64,000 nucleotides of DNA, taken from NCBI GenBank assembly GCA_009733715.1, contig WMKJ01000044.1, positions 1 through 64,000 of the forward strand. Reading direction: 5' to 3'. Each line of letters begins with the position of its first letter. Within the stretch, counting starts at the first letter, position 1. The notes under the pieces were generated by a model. That model searched no databases, was not told the origin of the DNA, and saw only the letters and a list, made by a program, of their open reading frames with translations. Origin of the DNA: Herpomyces periplanetae (Eukaryota > Ascomycota > Laboulbeniomycetes > Herpomycetales > Herpomycetaceae). Both the position numbers and the translations under genes were made by a program. This document shows, piece after piece, positions 33,802 to 46,255 of the stretch.

Positions 33802-35961
33802 ATGTTACGTGGTTGTGGAAGATTTAGGGCAGTGAAAGAATTGGTTAGGGGAAATAATGAGAGAGAAATAAAACGATGGATACTGAATAAGGGAACGCGA
33901 AATTTACACAATGGTTGTGGCAGAGTGGGAAGTAAGTTTGAAGAAAGGGAAGTTCGTGGAGCGGCAGGAGAGTTTATCACGCGATTATCAAATGGAATTC
34001 GAGTGGTAACGAATCCGTGGCCAGGAGCATTTTCGGGGGTTGGATTGTATGTTGATGCGGGATCGCGATATGAATCGGATAGTTTGCGGGGGGTTAGCCA
34101 TATGATGGACCGACTAGCGTTCAAATCTACATTGTCCAAAAGCAGTGATGAGATGTTAGAAGCAATGGAAGGCTTAGGAGGAAATATTCAATGTTCATCA
34201 GCGCGGGAAGCTTTGGTGTACCAATGTGCTACGTTTAATCAAAGCGCGGAGGAAGCATTGTCATTGATAACGGAGAGTATACGTGAAGCAAAAGTTACGG
34301 ATGATGAAGTAGCGCAGCAAGTGAGCAGTGCACAGTACGAGCTTCGAGAAGTATGGAGTAAGCCGGAGTTAATTTTACCGGAAATATTACATTGGGCAGC
34401 GTATAATGGTCGTACACTGGGACATACGTTAATGTGTCCGATGGATCGACTCACGAGTATGTCGCGGAACTTGATTAGCGAATATCGAGAAAGATTTTTT
34501 CAACCTCAACAATTTGTTGTAGCGTGCGTGGGAGTACCACATGGTAAGGTTGTTGGATGGGTAGAAAAGTTTCTGGGAGATATGCCTGCGTTTGCCGGGT
34601 TAAAATTACCCTCGCATGTGGGACGCAAGGACATCGATAACGATACAAATGGAATATCTAGCACAAAGGGTTCAACCGTGGGTAAGAGATTTGTTATGTT
34701 TTACGTGTACGTACACGGTGAAGGTTACTTGCTAACATGATTATCAGGGTTAAAAGAAAGTTCACCGCAGCTCCAGGATTTATTACAATATGTTAAGCCT
34801 GTGTACGAAGCGCCTAAATTAAACGCCGTGAAAAGTAGTACCTTAGCAATACCGACTAGATTGTCAAGCGGAACAAGTGATTTAGAAAGCGGAACAAATC
34901 CCGCGACTGGTTTGAACAGGTTTCCAGCGTACACAAAAAACCTGAGTACATCGCGGGAAAATTTAGCAAGGCATGCAGAATTTACAACGGATGTTTGGTC
35001 ACCTCATAATGAATGTCCACAGAAGGTTCACGCTCGTTATACAGGGGGATTTACAAAGCTGCCAGTTTCACCGTGGATGCTAGCAAATACGCCTAATCAG
35101 CCACCATTAGCGCACGTTCACGTTGCGTTTGAAGCATTACCCGTAACATCGCGAGATATTTACGCAGTGGCAACACTTCAAATTCTGTTGGGCGGTGGTG
35201 GATCATTTTCAGCGGGCGGGCCAGGTAAAGGAATGTATAGTAGACTATACACAAATGTCTTAAACCAGCATGGATGGGTTGAATCGTGTACGGCATTTAA
35301 TCACTCGTATACGGATTCCGGATTATTCGGAATATCGGCAAGTTGTCTTCCAACGCATATAATGCCCATGATTGACGTGATATGTCGAGAATTGAAGCTT
35401 TTATTAGCGGAGGGAATATTAGAAGCGGACAGGGAAGGACGTAGGAATTGTCGCAGCGTTAAGTTGAAATTAAGTGAAGGGGAGGTTCAGCGAGCTAAGA
35501 ATCAGTTGAAGAGTTCACTTCTTATGAATTTGGAGAGTCGGATAATTGAGTTGGAAGATTTAGGGCGTCAGGTTCAGGTGCATAACCGAAAGGTTAGCGT
35601 TAGCGAAATGTGCGAACGGATTGATGAACTTTCGGGATGGGATTTGCACAAGGTTGCGACGCGAATACTGACGGGGCGTGTTAATGGTGATAGTATAAGT
35701 CCGCCTACGGTTGTTATTCAGGAGCCGGCGGAAATGGAGGGGTATAGCTTGTCGCGAGAAATATTAGAATCGTCGTATGCTGAACAAATACGGACTGGTC
35801 GGTCGTCCTTAGCGCCGGCTGTGTTACGCCAGACGGGACCGTTTCGCGAGAAGCTTCGAAGTTTGTTTTCGCGGGATCACCAAAGCGGTAGGTATTGTGC
35901 GCCGGCATGGTGTGAGATCCAAGATCGCATTAAGGCGTGGGGTTTGGGTGGTGCGGTTTGA
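33802..35961 (+). CDS. MAS2: Mitochondrial processing peptidase alpha subunit
   Basis: Substrate-recognising subunit of the matrix peptidase that removes presequences; it pairs with the catalytic beta subunit Mas1. Two exons: 33802-34681 and 34748-35961, with a 66 nt intron (GTAAGA, TGCTAAC branch, TATCAG). The ATG at 33802 gives a basic Arg/Lys-rich N-terminus suited to mitochondrial import; the frame is open further upstream but without an ATG. M16-type repeats: ITRLSNGIRVVT, VGLYVDAGSRYES, GVSHMMDRLAFKST in the place of the zinc site (no HxxEH, as expected for alpha), and the alpha-specific glycine-rich loop GGGGSFSAGGPGKGMYSRLY. At about 697 residues it is longer than the usual 480-580, mostly because of a linker of about 110 extra residues between FLGDMPAF and YTGGFTKLP (34.60-35.03 kb), which is Ser/Thr/Asn-rich. 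The intron falls inside this linker. Confidence 0.93.
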
Positions 35962-38251
35962 GGATGGTTTTGTGAGGTAGGTTTGTCGGCAAGGGTCTGT
36001 TTATTTGGAGTGGGGAGGCAGATTTGGTGGAAAGACGGATCGTGCATGTGTGTATACATGTCGCTTGTGCGTGTGCGCGTGTATGTGTATGTGTATAGCT
36101 GATCTTGTAAGTATACATGGGCGGGTGTGCGTGTACATTTACGTATAGACTGAATAACTTGTATACACGTGTTTGTGTATTCCCACTATTGTAGATGCTA
36201 TTTATTGTTATCTATAAGTGGTACAATATTCGGAATAGTACGGTCAGGAAAATCCGTAAATGAAATTTCCCGGTAGATACGTCATGAGTAGTCAAATCAG
36301 TCTAGATAAGCTGTACAATGTGTATTATTTGAAGTATAGGCAAAAGTAGCCTGAGCATGAATATATTAAGTGATATGGTATGACGGATGAGAGTGGAGGT
36401 GATGCCCGGGCGCCGTAATTGATGTAATGATAAATTAACGGAGTGTGTACGAATGTTAAAGCTGTGTAGGGTAAGTGTAAGAGTTTGATGAAGTAGCTGA
36501 AGGGCAAGGCCATGATTCCGGAGTGAGCGCGAACGGTTTCAGCAAGGCCGCGGAATAAGTTACGGGGAGCAGAACCAAGCCCACATGCGCGAAGTTGGGA
36601 GCGAACGGTGGGGGGGGGGGGAGACAGCCGGTGCATTGACAATGCCAAACCGGGTTAACAGTATTTGTGACGAATGCGCGCAACCCTGGGCCCAGATCAA
36701 GCCCGGGACTATGCCCTTGAATAAATTGTGCGATCACGGCAGCGCAAGTTGCGGGCGGCAAATTGAACAATCTCGTCACCTTCGGCATCCCCGTCGGCTC
36801 CTCCCCCCACCCCCTTCGGCATCCCCGCCGCCCCTCCACCCCCATCGGCCCCGTCCCTACCCCCCGGCTCCGAACCCACAAATAACAGCGCGCCGACCAA
36901 CCGCAATATCACGTGCATGGCATCGGGATGCCAAGCCGGGCAGCCGGGGCGCGAGCCGATTGGTGTCGGGATTCGGGTTTAGGCGCGTTTTTCTGGCGCG
37001 TTCGTTTGCTTTAAAATTTTGGATTTTTTCAGTTTTCCTTTCTCTTCGACTTGCACTTTTTCCTTTGCTTTCACTTTTGTTTTGGGCACTTTTTGTATGT
37101 GTGCGTGTATGTGTATTTGGCCTTTTGTCCGCACATATTTTCGCGTCAAATGTTAACTTGCTTCCACGGGATTTTTTTTCACTCGCTTTTCCTTGCATTT
37201 CGCACTTGTCTTTAAACCCGTTATCACGATCCATCCTTTGGTCTACGTTGGGCGCTGTGGCTTCTTCTTCCCGTGTACACATCCCCGCTCGTTATCTTAT
37301 TATTTGCGCGTGTGCTAGTGCTTCGTCCACTTCTTCTTCTCCCCCTCCCTCCCTCCCACCCCGGTCACTTTTCCTTGATTACCCCACTTGCTCACTTACT
37401 CGCTCGTGCTTCCTCTTTCGTCCTTGTGCATACACGTGTTTCATTGTACACTTGTTCTATTGCCCGGTCACTTACACACTCTCTCTTTTGCTCGTTCGTT
37501 CGCTCTCTCGCTCCCTCGCTCGCTCTTATTTCATTCTGCCAACCAACCAGCCAGCTGATCCGTCCGTCCACCCGCTCACCCGCTCACCCGCCTACACTTG
37601 CAAACCTGAGCTGGTCGGTCCGTTCCGCCCTTGCGGTTAAATCTTGCTACTAACTCACTAACACGCCAAATCTTGTCAAATCCTTTACTTTAGGCTGTCA
37701 TCGTAACAACGTCCGCGTGATTATCTTTCCATCGTATTATCCTTCTCGTTCTCCTTCCTTTCCCTCTTTCTTGCGCGCGCACTCACTCGCCCTCTTACAT
37801 TTTCCCTTTTTTCTTTCTCTCGTTCTGGCTTTTGCTCTCTCTCTCTCACTCTTTTTCATCTTACATATCTCGTTTACCCGGCAATACACTCTTTCACCTT
37901 AAGCAAACACTATTTTTTCCACGTCCACTGATCACAAGCTTTTACTTTATCTCACTCATCTACCTCTCTTTATCTTCACCTTACACACTCGCTTTCTCTT
38001 TTTCTTCCTCGTTCAACTTTTCCTCTTCCTTTTTTCGCCCATTTTACCCCGCCCGTTGGTATACTTCCTCGTACTTTTATTCGTGATATCCTCCATTCTC
38101 TCTTTGCCTTTCATTCATATTCCCCATCACTCACACCGTGGCTTGTGCTATTGTATTATATACGAGAATTCGTTATCGTAATCGTTGATGCTAATCCTAT
38201 TTTTATCATCTTAACTTCAACTCATACACGATTCATGATCATGTTTGCATC
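35962..38251. other. Intergenic, MAS2 to DMA1
   Basis: 2.3 kb without a gene I would accept. About 36.05-36.18 kb is TG-rich (GTGTGCG/GTGTATGTG). A GC-rich island follows at 36.53-36.98 kb, and from about 37.0 to 38.25 kb the + strand is C/T-rich. A frame of 1056 nt starting at 36585 spans both zones but has no conserved motif. Confidence 0.55.
36530..36980. other. GC-rich island with poly-G run
   Basis: Local GC content is clearly above the surroundings. It contains a run of about 11 G (36608-36620), a repeated CCTTCGGCATCCCCGYCG unit (36780-36830), and many CCCC tracts. On either strand this gives G-tracts able in principle to form quadruplexes. Confidence 0.7.
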
Positions 38252-39924
38252 ATGTCGTTAGCTTCTAACCATCTTTCACTACTCTCTCGCTCTGCAGCTC
38301 CTCACACATCCTCTCAACCATCTCCTACCGCTGCCAATTTTACCGTTTCTGGTTCATTCCCATCGGCTGGTTCTACATCTTCTCATCCTCCCCTTGACAG
38401 TCAAGCTTCCTCTTCTTCACCATCCTCATCGTCATCGGCAGCTTCATCATCAAACTTCTTACTTCCTACAATCCGGCTTCTGCCTTACTATGACCCTCGT
38501 GCTACAAAGCCTTCCTTACCATTCACACCCATCACAAGAACGCTAACTTCTCCCTCATCAATCCTGCGAGTCGGTCGTTACACTGAACGTGGAGCTAACT
38601 CATTCAGACCTTTGCTAATCGGTTCAAACCCTGCTACCAATACCTTTGCTAATTCTATTAGCAATGGTACTTCATTGGTAAATTCATCAACCATCTCTAC
38701 TGGGGTAGTTCCCAATTCCGTCTCGTCCGGGACTGGTGATTGCTTATCTGAATCAAATGCTGGAATTTCCAGTACTGGTCAAGTTGTCTCTGGCACTTCG
38801 AGGAATTCTGTCGTCTCGGACTCTCCCATTGGCTTCAAGTCTAAAGTTGTCTCCAGGCGTCATTGTGAATTCTGGTGTGTTGGTTCACAATGGTATATTA
38901 AGGACGTTTGTTCATCATCTGGTACATTTTTAAACCATATAAGACTTAGTCCTCCCGGAGTTGAAAGCAAGCCTCATCCAATATCCGATGGTGATGTTGT
39001 TCAGTTAGGAATTGACTTTCGTGGTGGCGAAGAATTAATATTTCGTTGTGTCAAGATTCGTATCGAAGTTGGCCGTGATTGGCAAACCCGGCTAAATGAT
39101 TACAAGTAAGTGTCCCTTTAGCTTGCTCATCCTATTAACGTTACTTTGATCAAACAAGTCGCTTTTATCCTATACCCTACCCTATCATTCTACATGCCCT
39201 TGTTAAGCCAAACATTTCAACAAGCCTCCATACTCTTGAATTGTTGTCACTTTGATTTCCCGATGTGCATATACACCCGCTTTCTTGGTTATGTGTAAGT
39301 GAGCGTACAATTGTGCTAATCCGTGTGCGTATGCGCTTTCGTGTGATAGTCAATCGGTTCTACGCAGTCTCCAGCGATTAGCTGTGTCCACTAAAAGGGA
39401 TGATACGTGTGGTCCAAACGACGTTTGTGAATCCAATCGAAACTCCAATTGTTTCACCTCGGAATGTTCTATTTGTCTGATGACCATCGCCGTAAGTGTT
39501 TTGAAAACCTCCACTACTTCATCGTGGTCGTGTAAACTCTTTTGAAAAGTTTGCTAACTCTGTCACCTCTCCACTCTACTTTGCTTGCATGGTATAGCCC
39601 TTCCAATCACTTTTTGTCGCCCCTTGTTCGCATGTTTGGCATTTCAAATGTATTCAACCGTTACTCTACGGTCCCATGAGTCCTAGTTTTCTCTGCCCTA
39701 ACTGTCGCGCTATCGCCGACCTCGACGCTGACATTGAAGAACCCGATCTTCAATGGTCCGGGGGATCCCAAGACCCTGATGTGTCCTCTAATTCCTGCTC
39801 TCGTATCGTCAAATCTAATCACCCTTCTCACCCTACTCATTCTGTCAGCCGTGACTTGTCTTTTCCATTTACCTCTTCCGATGACCCATCTCCTTCCTTT
39901 CCCATGTCTGCTGCCCATGTTTGA
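38252..39924 (+). CDS. DMA1: FHA-RING E3 ubiquitin ligase Dma1-like
   Basis: Ubiquitin ligase that reads phospho-Thr with its FHA domain; in yeasts Dma1/Dma2 restrain mitotic exit and septation when the spindle is faulty. Three exons: 38252-39105, 39350-39491, 39598-39924 (introns 244 and 106 nt, GTAAGT donors, TGATAG and GTATAG acceptors); 440 residues. After a Ser-rich start, the FHA domain runs about 98-280: ILRVGRYTER, a 70-residue Ser/Asn/Gly-rich insert, SRRHCEFW, SSGTFLNHIRLSPPG, and DGDVVQLGIDF. The RING (about 320-370) is complete: CSICLMTIAPF, then PCSHVWHFKCI, then CPNCRAIADLDADIEEP, crossing the second splice site. The RING wording and the ADLDADIEEP tail are specific to Dma/Chf-type fungal ligases. 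It converges with VAC8, 285 bp apart. Confidence 0.95.
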
Positions 39925-40209
39925 TGCTGCTTTAACTGTTGCTTTCGTTAGCCTAACTCATGCCCCTCGTACTTGTCTTGTCACTTTGTTTTACTGATTA
40001 ATTCGTTCGCTTTAGCATGCATTTAGTTGAATATCATCTCGTTTCCTCCCTCTGCTTTACTACTTCATTCCGAAGTAATTATACTCTCTAATATTCATAT
40101 CTATATCAACTCGTGAGTGACAATTCAAAACTATACTCCAATACTAAAATATACAATATATCCCTATCCCCTTTTGCCCATTTCCTCTCTGCTTTCTTTC
40201 ACTTTCATT

Positions 40210-42536
40210 TTATCCCGCTCTCCCTCCCGTTGTCACGGTAGATCCGTCTACACCGTACCCAAAAATTTCCAAACACCGTCTCGCCAGTGAATTAATCTCT
40301 TCTCCATCCTCCGATCTAACATCTCCTTCGCCTACCTTTTCGACCTTTTCGTTGACCAGCGGTGTTGTTTCACTAACCTCTACTTCATTGTTCCCGTCAC
40401 TTCCTCCGTGTCTTGACATGTCCGAGCCTTGCGATCCCTCGTTTCCTCGCCGTCGCGCCAATACACTGAGCATGCTAATTATCTTTGTCGACTCCTCTAG
40501 TCTCTGCAGTATTCGTTCATCTCCACTTTCTTCCAACTGTAATAAAGTCCATACTGCAATATGTTGAAACGTCGCATCCCCCGATGACAAGAATCGTGTC
40601 AGGTACCCAAAAATTCCATTGACCGGTCGTGTCCAAAACGCTAGAAATAAATCGTACGATGGAACTACCCGTGCCGTTAGTGTATTTATACCCTTTTATC
40701 CTCTCACCCAATACCTTTTACTCTTAACTTACCTTTTGAGCTTAGATTCCCAAGTGCTGCTGCACTATTTCCCTGAACTTCAATACTTTCGCTACTCGTC
40801 AACGTAATCAAAACTTCAAACATCCTCTCCGTCATTAGCTGAGGTTTCACTTTATCGCTCAATGCTAATACCGCAATTGCTGCTGTCATTTCACTTTGAA
40901 CCACTATCGAAGCATCCAAAATCATATCCAAACACTTCGTCACTGCGCCCGCTTCCAATACTAATCCTTTGTTTCGATCCGATGATGCTGCTAAATTCCT
41001 CAATGTCGATATTGCATGGCACATTATTTCTTCATCGTTTGTAATCTTCAAAAGGTCCACCAAAGGATATAAGAATCCTGCTTCGATAATTGGGGCTTCA
41101 TTTGCCGGATGAATGCTTATATTTCTTATGCATGCAACTGCACTTAACACCAGTGGCATATGTGAACTTTTCAATAATCTCAAAAGCCCGGGTAGCCCAC
41201 ATGCTGCAACAATCTCCAACTGATACCGTTCATCCGATGCCAAGTTACGTAGTGCCAACGCTGCCTGACATTCAACTTTCGGCGAAGGAGAATCCATTAA
41301 TTGAATAAACGAGACAACAAGCCGTGGTTCTGTCGCTGCAAGTCGTCCACGACTACTTGCATCAACTGCAATGTTCGAGATAGCCGTAGTACAGTAATAT
41401 TGCACTTCCGTATCTGCCGATGAAAGTAATGATACCAGAACAGGAATGGCCCCTGCTGCAACCAATTGCTGTCGATTACTTTCTACAGTCCGTGATCATA
41501 GTTAGACTTATACTTAATCACACTTCTAATAAGTCATGATATACTTGCCGGAGTGTGTCATGTTCAACAATGCCCCCGTTGCGTTTCTCTGCACTCTCAA
41601 ATCTTTTGAACGAGCCAAAACTGTCAAAGGCTCTAGTGCCCCTGACCGTGCAATCTTGGATTTATTATTTTCGTGAGTTGCCAGATTTGTTACACATCCT
41701 ACTGCATTACACTGAACTTCAACATTTGGTGAGTTCATCTGTTTAATCAAAGGTGGAAGCCCCCCAAGCTCGACAATAAGCATTTTGTTTTCACCTAATT
41801 CATCCATCCAGCACGTTCATTTCACAATAAAATGTCAGCTCATCTCAGAAAAGCTCTTACTCCATTCATAGCATACCATTTACTGCTAGATTGCCCAAAG
41901 CTGCACTTGCCGCTCTTTGAACTTCACTATCTTGGTTCTGAAGTAGGTAGATTATAGGCTCAATGGCTTCGGGTCCAACAGCTCGAACGTCTAGAGTACC
42001 TCTCCCATGGTTTGTATAAATTAGCCAAAGGTCTTAATTTAACTATCATAGCCCCAAACCAGCAAGGAACCAAAGTGTAACGACTTAGTCGTCACTCTGA
42101 TAGACCAAAAAAGAAATTGTTAACCTTTTTCCGAAACTTCGGCAAATGTTAGACTTGCACTGCGTTGAAGATCAATGCTATTCGAATATACGAGCGTCGC
42201 AAGTGCTTGAAGCGGTGGCCCTGAAAAAAAGTCTATCTCCCCACTCTAATACAAAAGTTAAATGTTAATAAACCTGTTCAAAAATGTTACTTCAACATCT
42301 CCCCTGTACTAAGCTTACGTTTTCTAGGTAACCAAGCAAGTCAGCAACAGCCTGCCTTTCCGCATCGGCTAAAACAGGATCATATCGTTGCGGGGTTTTG
42401 CGAGCTATATTTCACGTTAATTCATATTGAAGGCAGGCCAATACCATGATCCAGATACTTCTATCTGCTTCACCAAGTGCCTAAACTCACATAGAAATCC
42501 ACAACAAAGGGAGAAAAGGTTTGGACAAAAGGGCAT
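40210..42536 (-). CDS. VAC8: Armadillo-repeat vacuolar protein Vac8
   Basis: Palmitoylated adaptor on the vacuole membrane, used in vacuole inheritance, nucleus-vacuole junctions and selective autophagy. Seven minus-strand exons: 42491-42536, 42319-42404, 42125-42245, 41877-41990, 41549-41794, 40733-41482, 40210-40664; all phases agree and give 605 residues. The short first exon reads [15 protein letters not shown]: cysteines for palmitoylation, but no Gly at position 2, so no N-myristoylation site of the budding-yeast kind. Then [23 protein letters not shown] and [16 protein letters not shown], followed by tandem ARM repeats (for example [39 protein letters not shown]) to about residue 480, and [14 protein letters not shown]-like C-terminus with a Ser/Glu-rich tail. 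The intron at 41483-41548 begins GCAAGT, a GC-AG intron, supported by the family sequence across the junction. The intron at 41991-42124 has an unusual GTTAAC donor. Confidence 0.96.
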
Positions 42537-45182
42537 TATGACGATGCAATACACGATATAGTGAAATCCAAGCGCAAGATGTATAATCTTGTAATCGAAT
42601 GGACGTAGGTTTAGCAGCGTTGTTTTCCACTTGTCAGATTGAATGATGCACAGGACGCTAAATTAACCAAAGCCCAGTCAAAAACTCTCAAGTATATTTC
42701 GGTGTAATATGAGACTTCAATAAAATCACCGGATTCACGGGGTGTAAAATGGTTTCCTAACCTTCAAGCAGTAGAAATGCTTGGACCTATTGACGGATAG
42801 AAAATCGATCAAGACATGAGATCCGGCTATATCGCAAGTACAGGCGAATATCCAACTTAGATTACAGCGAAAGAAGAAATCGGCACATAATTTAAACGCC
42901 CAAGTTAAACCTGGAGCTCAAGAATATCAAAAGTCCCTCCCGATTAAGTGTATAGAAGTGCCGTCAAGAAAATACACAACAAACAAAATACCGTGGAACT
43001 GTATAAACAAAACACTGACTGTCCCTTGGAAAAAGAACTCGCAGGTTCAATCATGAGCTATTACGAAAAAGTAGAAGTAAGAATGCATGAAAAGCTTGAA
43101 TTTCATAGAAGCCGCAAACCTTATCATGCATTAAGAGAGCAACCATTTACCCGCCGACCATAGGGATAAAGAAAATTGATAAACTGGCTATACAAGTGAC
43201 TTGAGCAAAATGGTACTCTCACGCTGTCGTCGTATATTCCTTCATAAATGTTGTCGATAACTTAGAGACACCAGGCTAAATTAGTAGAGATGATACGCCC
43301 AAATTTCAGAGTCCGTGGGAATTGATATAATATTATTGCAGAGTGGAACAGAATACAAGCGGCAATAACAAAATTATGCATGAGATCAGTTAAGCAAATT
43401 CATGCTTAAGGCTATTTCATGTGCAAAAATGACATCAAACCAAGTAGGTAAACCACTCTATTAAGCTCAGCTCTTCCCGCCGTGAGTGAAAAGCTGCCGC
43501 TTCTTTGGCACGAAATTTGCCTACGAATAAGATTCGACGGTGCCCTTTAGCTACTACTATAGTTCAATCCACTGATGATTTTGCCATTAAATTCCCCGCA
43601 GCCTAAAGCATAGCTCGACCCAGCAAGTCTACACTGTAAGCAGCAAACTATGCAAACGTGTTAAAACTTGAGCTGAAAATGAAGTAGAGTGTCTTCAGTG
43701 CTGTTTACATATAAATGTTGAAAAGGTAGATGTTCACAACTTGAAATTCTACATTTTTTCGGATATCCACGTTAACACTGGTGTGTGCATGCTGGCAAAT
43801 TGCACTGCGGACCTTAAGGTGATTAATACAAAGAATTTTATGCATAAAGGTGCCCAGTAACAAGATTCCTTTGTTACGGAGTGATATCGATTGATCGTTT
43901 GTTCGTCTAAGGATGATGTAGATGAGCAAGAGCAGCGAAACTTGGAGTTGAGCTAATCGGAAAGCAGTGCTAAATGCAGTTGGGTTGGCAGTGTTGTACA
44001 CCGGAATTCGCTTAAGATTGAGCGAGTGAATATTACTGCGCTACTCAAGAGTTCCATTCCGAGTTATACACAAAATACATAATGAAGTTGTAACCGGAAA
44101 GTCTCAGTACTTAGGATAATGAAATATGTATAGTGTCTTTGATCATGTTAGGCAGAGGTTCGATTAATAAATTGCAGTATAGACGGAAGCTTCGTCAAGC
44201 CAGTTGTGATGTAATGTGGAAATATGCCATTAGTGAAAACCGTGGTACAAAATTCTAGAATTGAGCTGCGGTAACAGTATATAAATGGACATATTCCACT
44301 TGGAATTTTTGTAAATTGTTGCCCGAGGTTCACGTTTTCACGAACGAATTGGAAGTTATTTCAGTGAGAAGAGCCTCACCAAGCTTGCCTGCGGAGGGAA
44401 GTAAACATTAATGTATAAGTTCCACTGGAACCAACCAAAAACTAGCGAGTTTGCGATAAGGTAGGAGTGGTATTTAATGAACCTACGTAGTATATAAAAA
44501 GTAAGGATAAGTTATGTGACACTAGAAGCGTGTTGGGGGATAACGTAGTGCGCCAATGCACAAGTAATGACGAATCATGATAGATGACATAACAGCGATA
44601 CACCATGTAAAATCCACGAAGGTACATACCAAAATTAACTTTCATTAAATCTGATACTAATGTAACGACTGTCCGCTGTATGATTGATGATGAACTAATT
44701 CCGGGAAAATTTGCATATGCACTTCGTAAAGAAAATGAAGAAGACAAAGTTGGAAATTTTCCCCCAAAATCTTTATTTTCGCTTCGTTTAAATTTCCCAC
44801 CAACTCTATTAGTAATACGTCCAGTGAGCTTAGATAAGCCAATTGAAGGAACAATGGCAAGAGTTTGGAGGAGTGGGAAGAGAGAATTACATGTAAAGTA
44901 GTGAAAGAGAGTAGATGGAATGAAATAAAATGGACACATGGATTAATAAACGTATATATTATAGTATCACGTTGACTTGTGACAATCCTCAAATCTTCAT
45001 TTTTCCACCAACTTCTGCATTGCCCAATCGCCCAGTACAATGTTTACATAATCACAGCCTGCACACGAATCGCGGCACGTGACAAAGTCGCTTGGGGTAG
45101 AAATAGAGAAGGCGAAGGAAATGATTTCACGATACCGTGATCGTGTTCTTGTTAAAAAAGTCACACAGCTTAACTGATAGCT
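42537..45182. other. Intergenic, VAC8/DIB1 divergent
   Basis: 2.6 kb between two divergent genes. No gene supported. Frames at 44442-45040 (minus) and 44680-44901 (plus) overlap each other and match nothing I know. A CACGTG lies at 45076-45081, about 100 bp before the DIB1 ATG. Confidence 0.5.
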
Positions 45183-45877
45183 ATGGGTTCAGTAGTAATT
45201 CCCCATCTGGTTACGGGATGGCACGTGGATCAGGCGATTGTACGTTAACGTAGGGCAAGTTTCCCGAAGAACATTATCTCATGGAAATAGGCTAATTTCT
45301 TCCCTGTATTAATGAGTTGGTGGACTTACGTTCTATGCAATCTTGAAGTTTTGGATTGTTTAGCTTAGCGAAGAAGAACGATTAGTGGTTATACGGTTTG
45401 GTCATGACTGGAATCCAGATTGTATGCGTCAGGATGAAATTCTCTACAGTGAGTATACGCTATCATATTAATACATTAGATCCACCAGACGAAAATCATC
45501 TTTAATTAACTTATTACGAACGACAGAAATCGCAGATCGAGTGAAAAATTTTGCCGTCATATACGTCTGTGATCTTGATCAAGTTCCTGATTTTAAAGAA
45601 ATGTACGAACTTTACGATCCCATGACGATCATGTTTTTCTTCCGCAATAAGCATATGATGTGCGATTTCGGGACGGGAAACAATAATAAACTAAACTGGG
45701 TTCTCGAGGACAAGCAAGAGCTTATTGACATCATCGAAGTGGTATACAAGGGTGCAAAAAAGGGTCGAGGACTGGTAGTAAGTCCCAAAGGTATCACAAC
45801 ATTCTACCAAACATTTGTAAGATGGGTTTTTAACGGATTAAACTATATCAGATTATTCAACACGATACCGATACTAG
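45183..45877 (+). CDS. DIB1: U5/tri-snRNP thioredoxin-fold protein Dib1/Dim1
   Basis: Essential component of the U4/U6.U5 tri-snRNP (human TXNL4A) that keeps the spliceosome inactive until activation. Four exons: 45183-45239, 45364-45448, 45527-45790, 45852-45877; introns of 124, 78 and 61 nt. The product is 143 residues, the family's usual length. The sequence follows the family throughout: HLVTGWHVDQAI, then LVVIRFGHDWNPDCM, VKNFAVIYVCDLDQVPDF, MYELYDPMTIMFFFRNKHMM, DFGTGNNNKLNW, KGRGLVVSPK, and the last exon encoding only DYSTRYRY. The final exon has 23 coding bases plus a stop and would be missed by simple gene finding. A Lys spans the second junction where human has Ser. Confidence 0.97.
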
Positions 45878-46255
45878 ACTTGTACACCAGTTGAATAACA
45901 TCCTATGATCACCCGTGCTCGTCCGTCTTGCTGGTATCCCATGCACAAGTTAAATATCGAGGTAATCCGTCGAACACTTGGAAATTGTATTGCCGTCTAA
46001 ATTCGACAGCCAACCCTTGCAAAATGACGCATCGTTCGGGAATTGGATGTTGGACGGTCAAATAAGCTGCGAAAGTTTGACGTGTGTATTAAGCTATACA
46101 CTTACATTGGGTTGAACATGAAATTCATGTCGGAAGATTATCGAAAACCCACCACGCATACTATGAAGTATAGCCTAAAGTTCCTGAAGATTTAAATCTT
46201 TTAAGAATTTAAAGAAATGAAACAAGCTCATTAGTTTGTTTGATGTAATGACCAG

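Noticed and set aside
36585-37640. Long open + strand frame of 351 codons between MAS2 and DMA1
   Set aside because: Half lies in the GC island and half in the C/T-rich tract; the reading is Pro/Arg then Ser/Leu/Phe strings with no conserved motif, explained by composition.
44442-45165. Minus-strand frames ending ...SCAGCDYV... and a 165-codon frame before DIB1
   Set aside because: Lie in the DIB1 promoter, need unsupported joins, and match no family I know.
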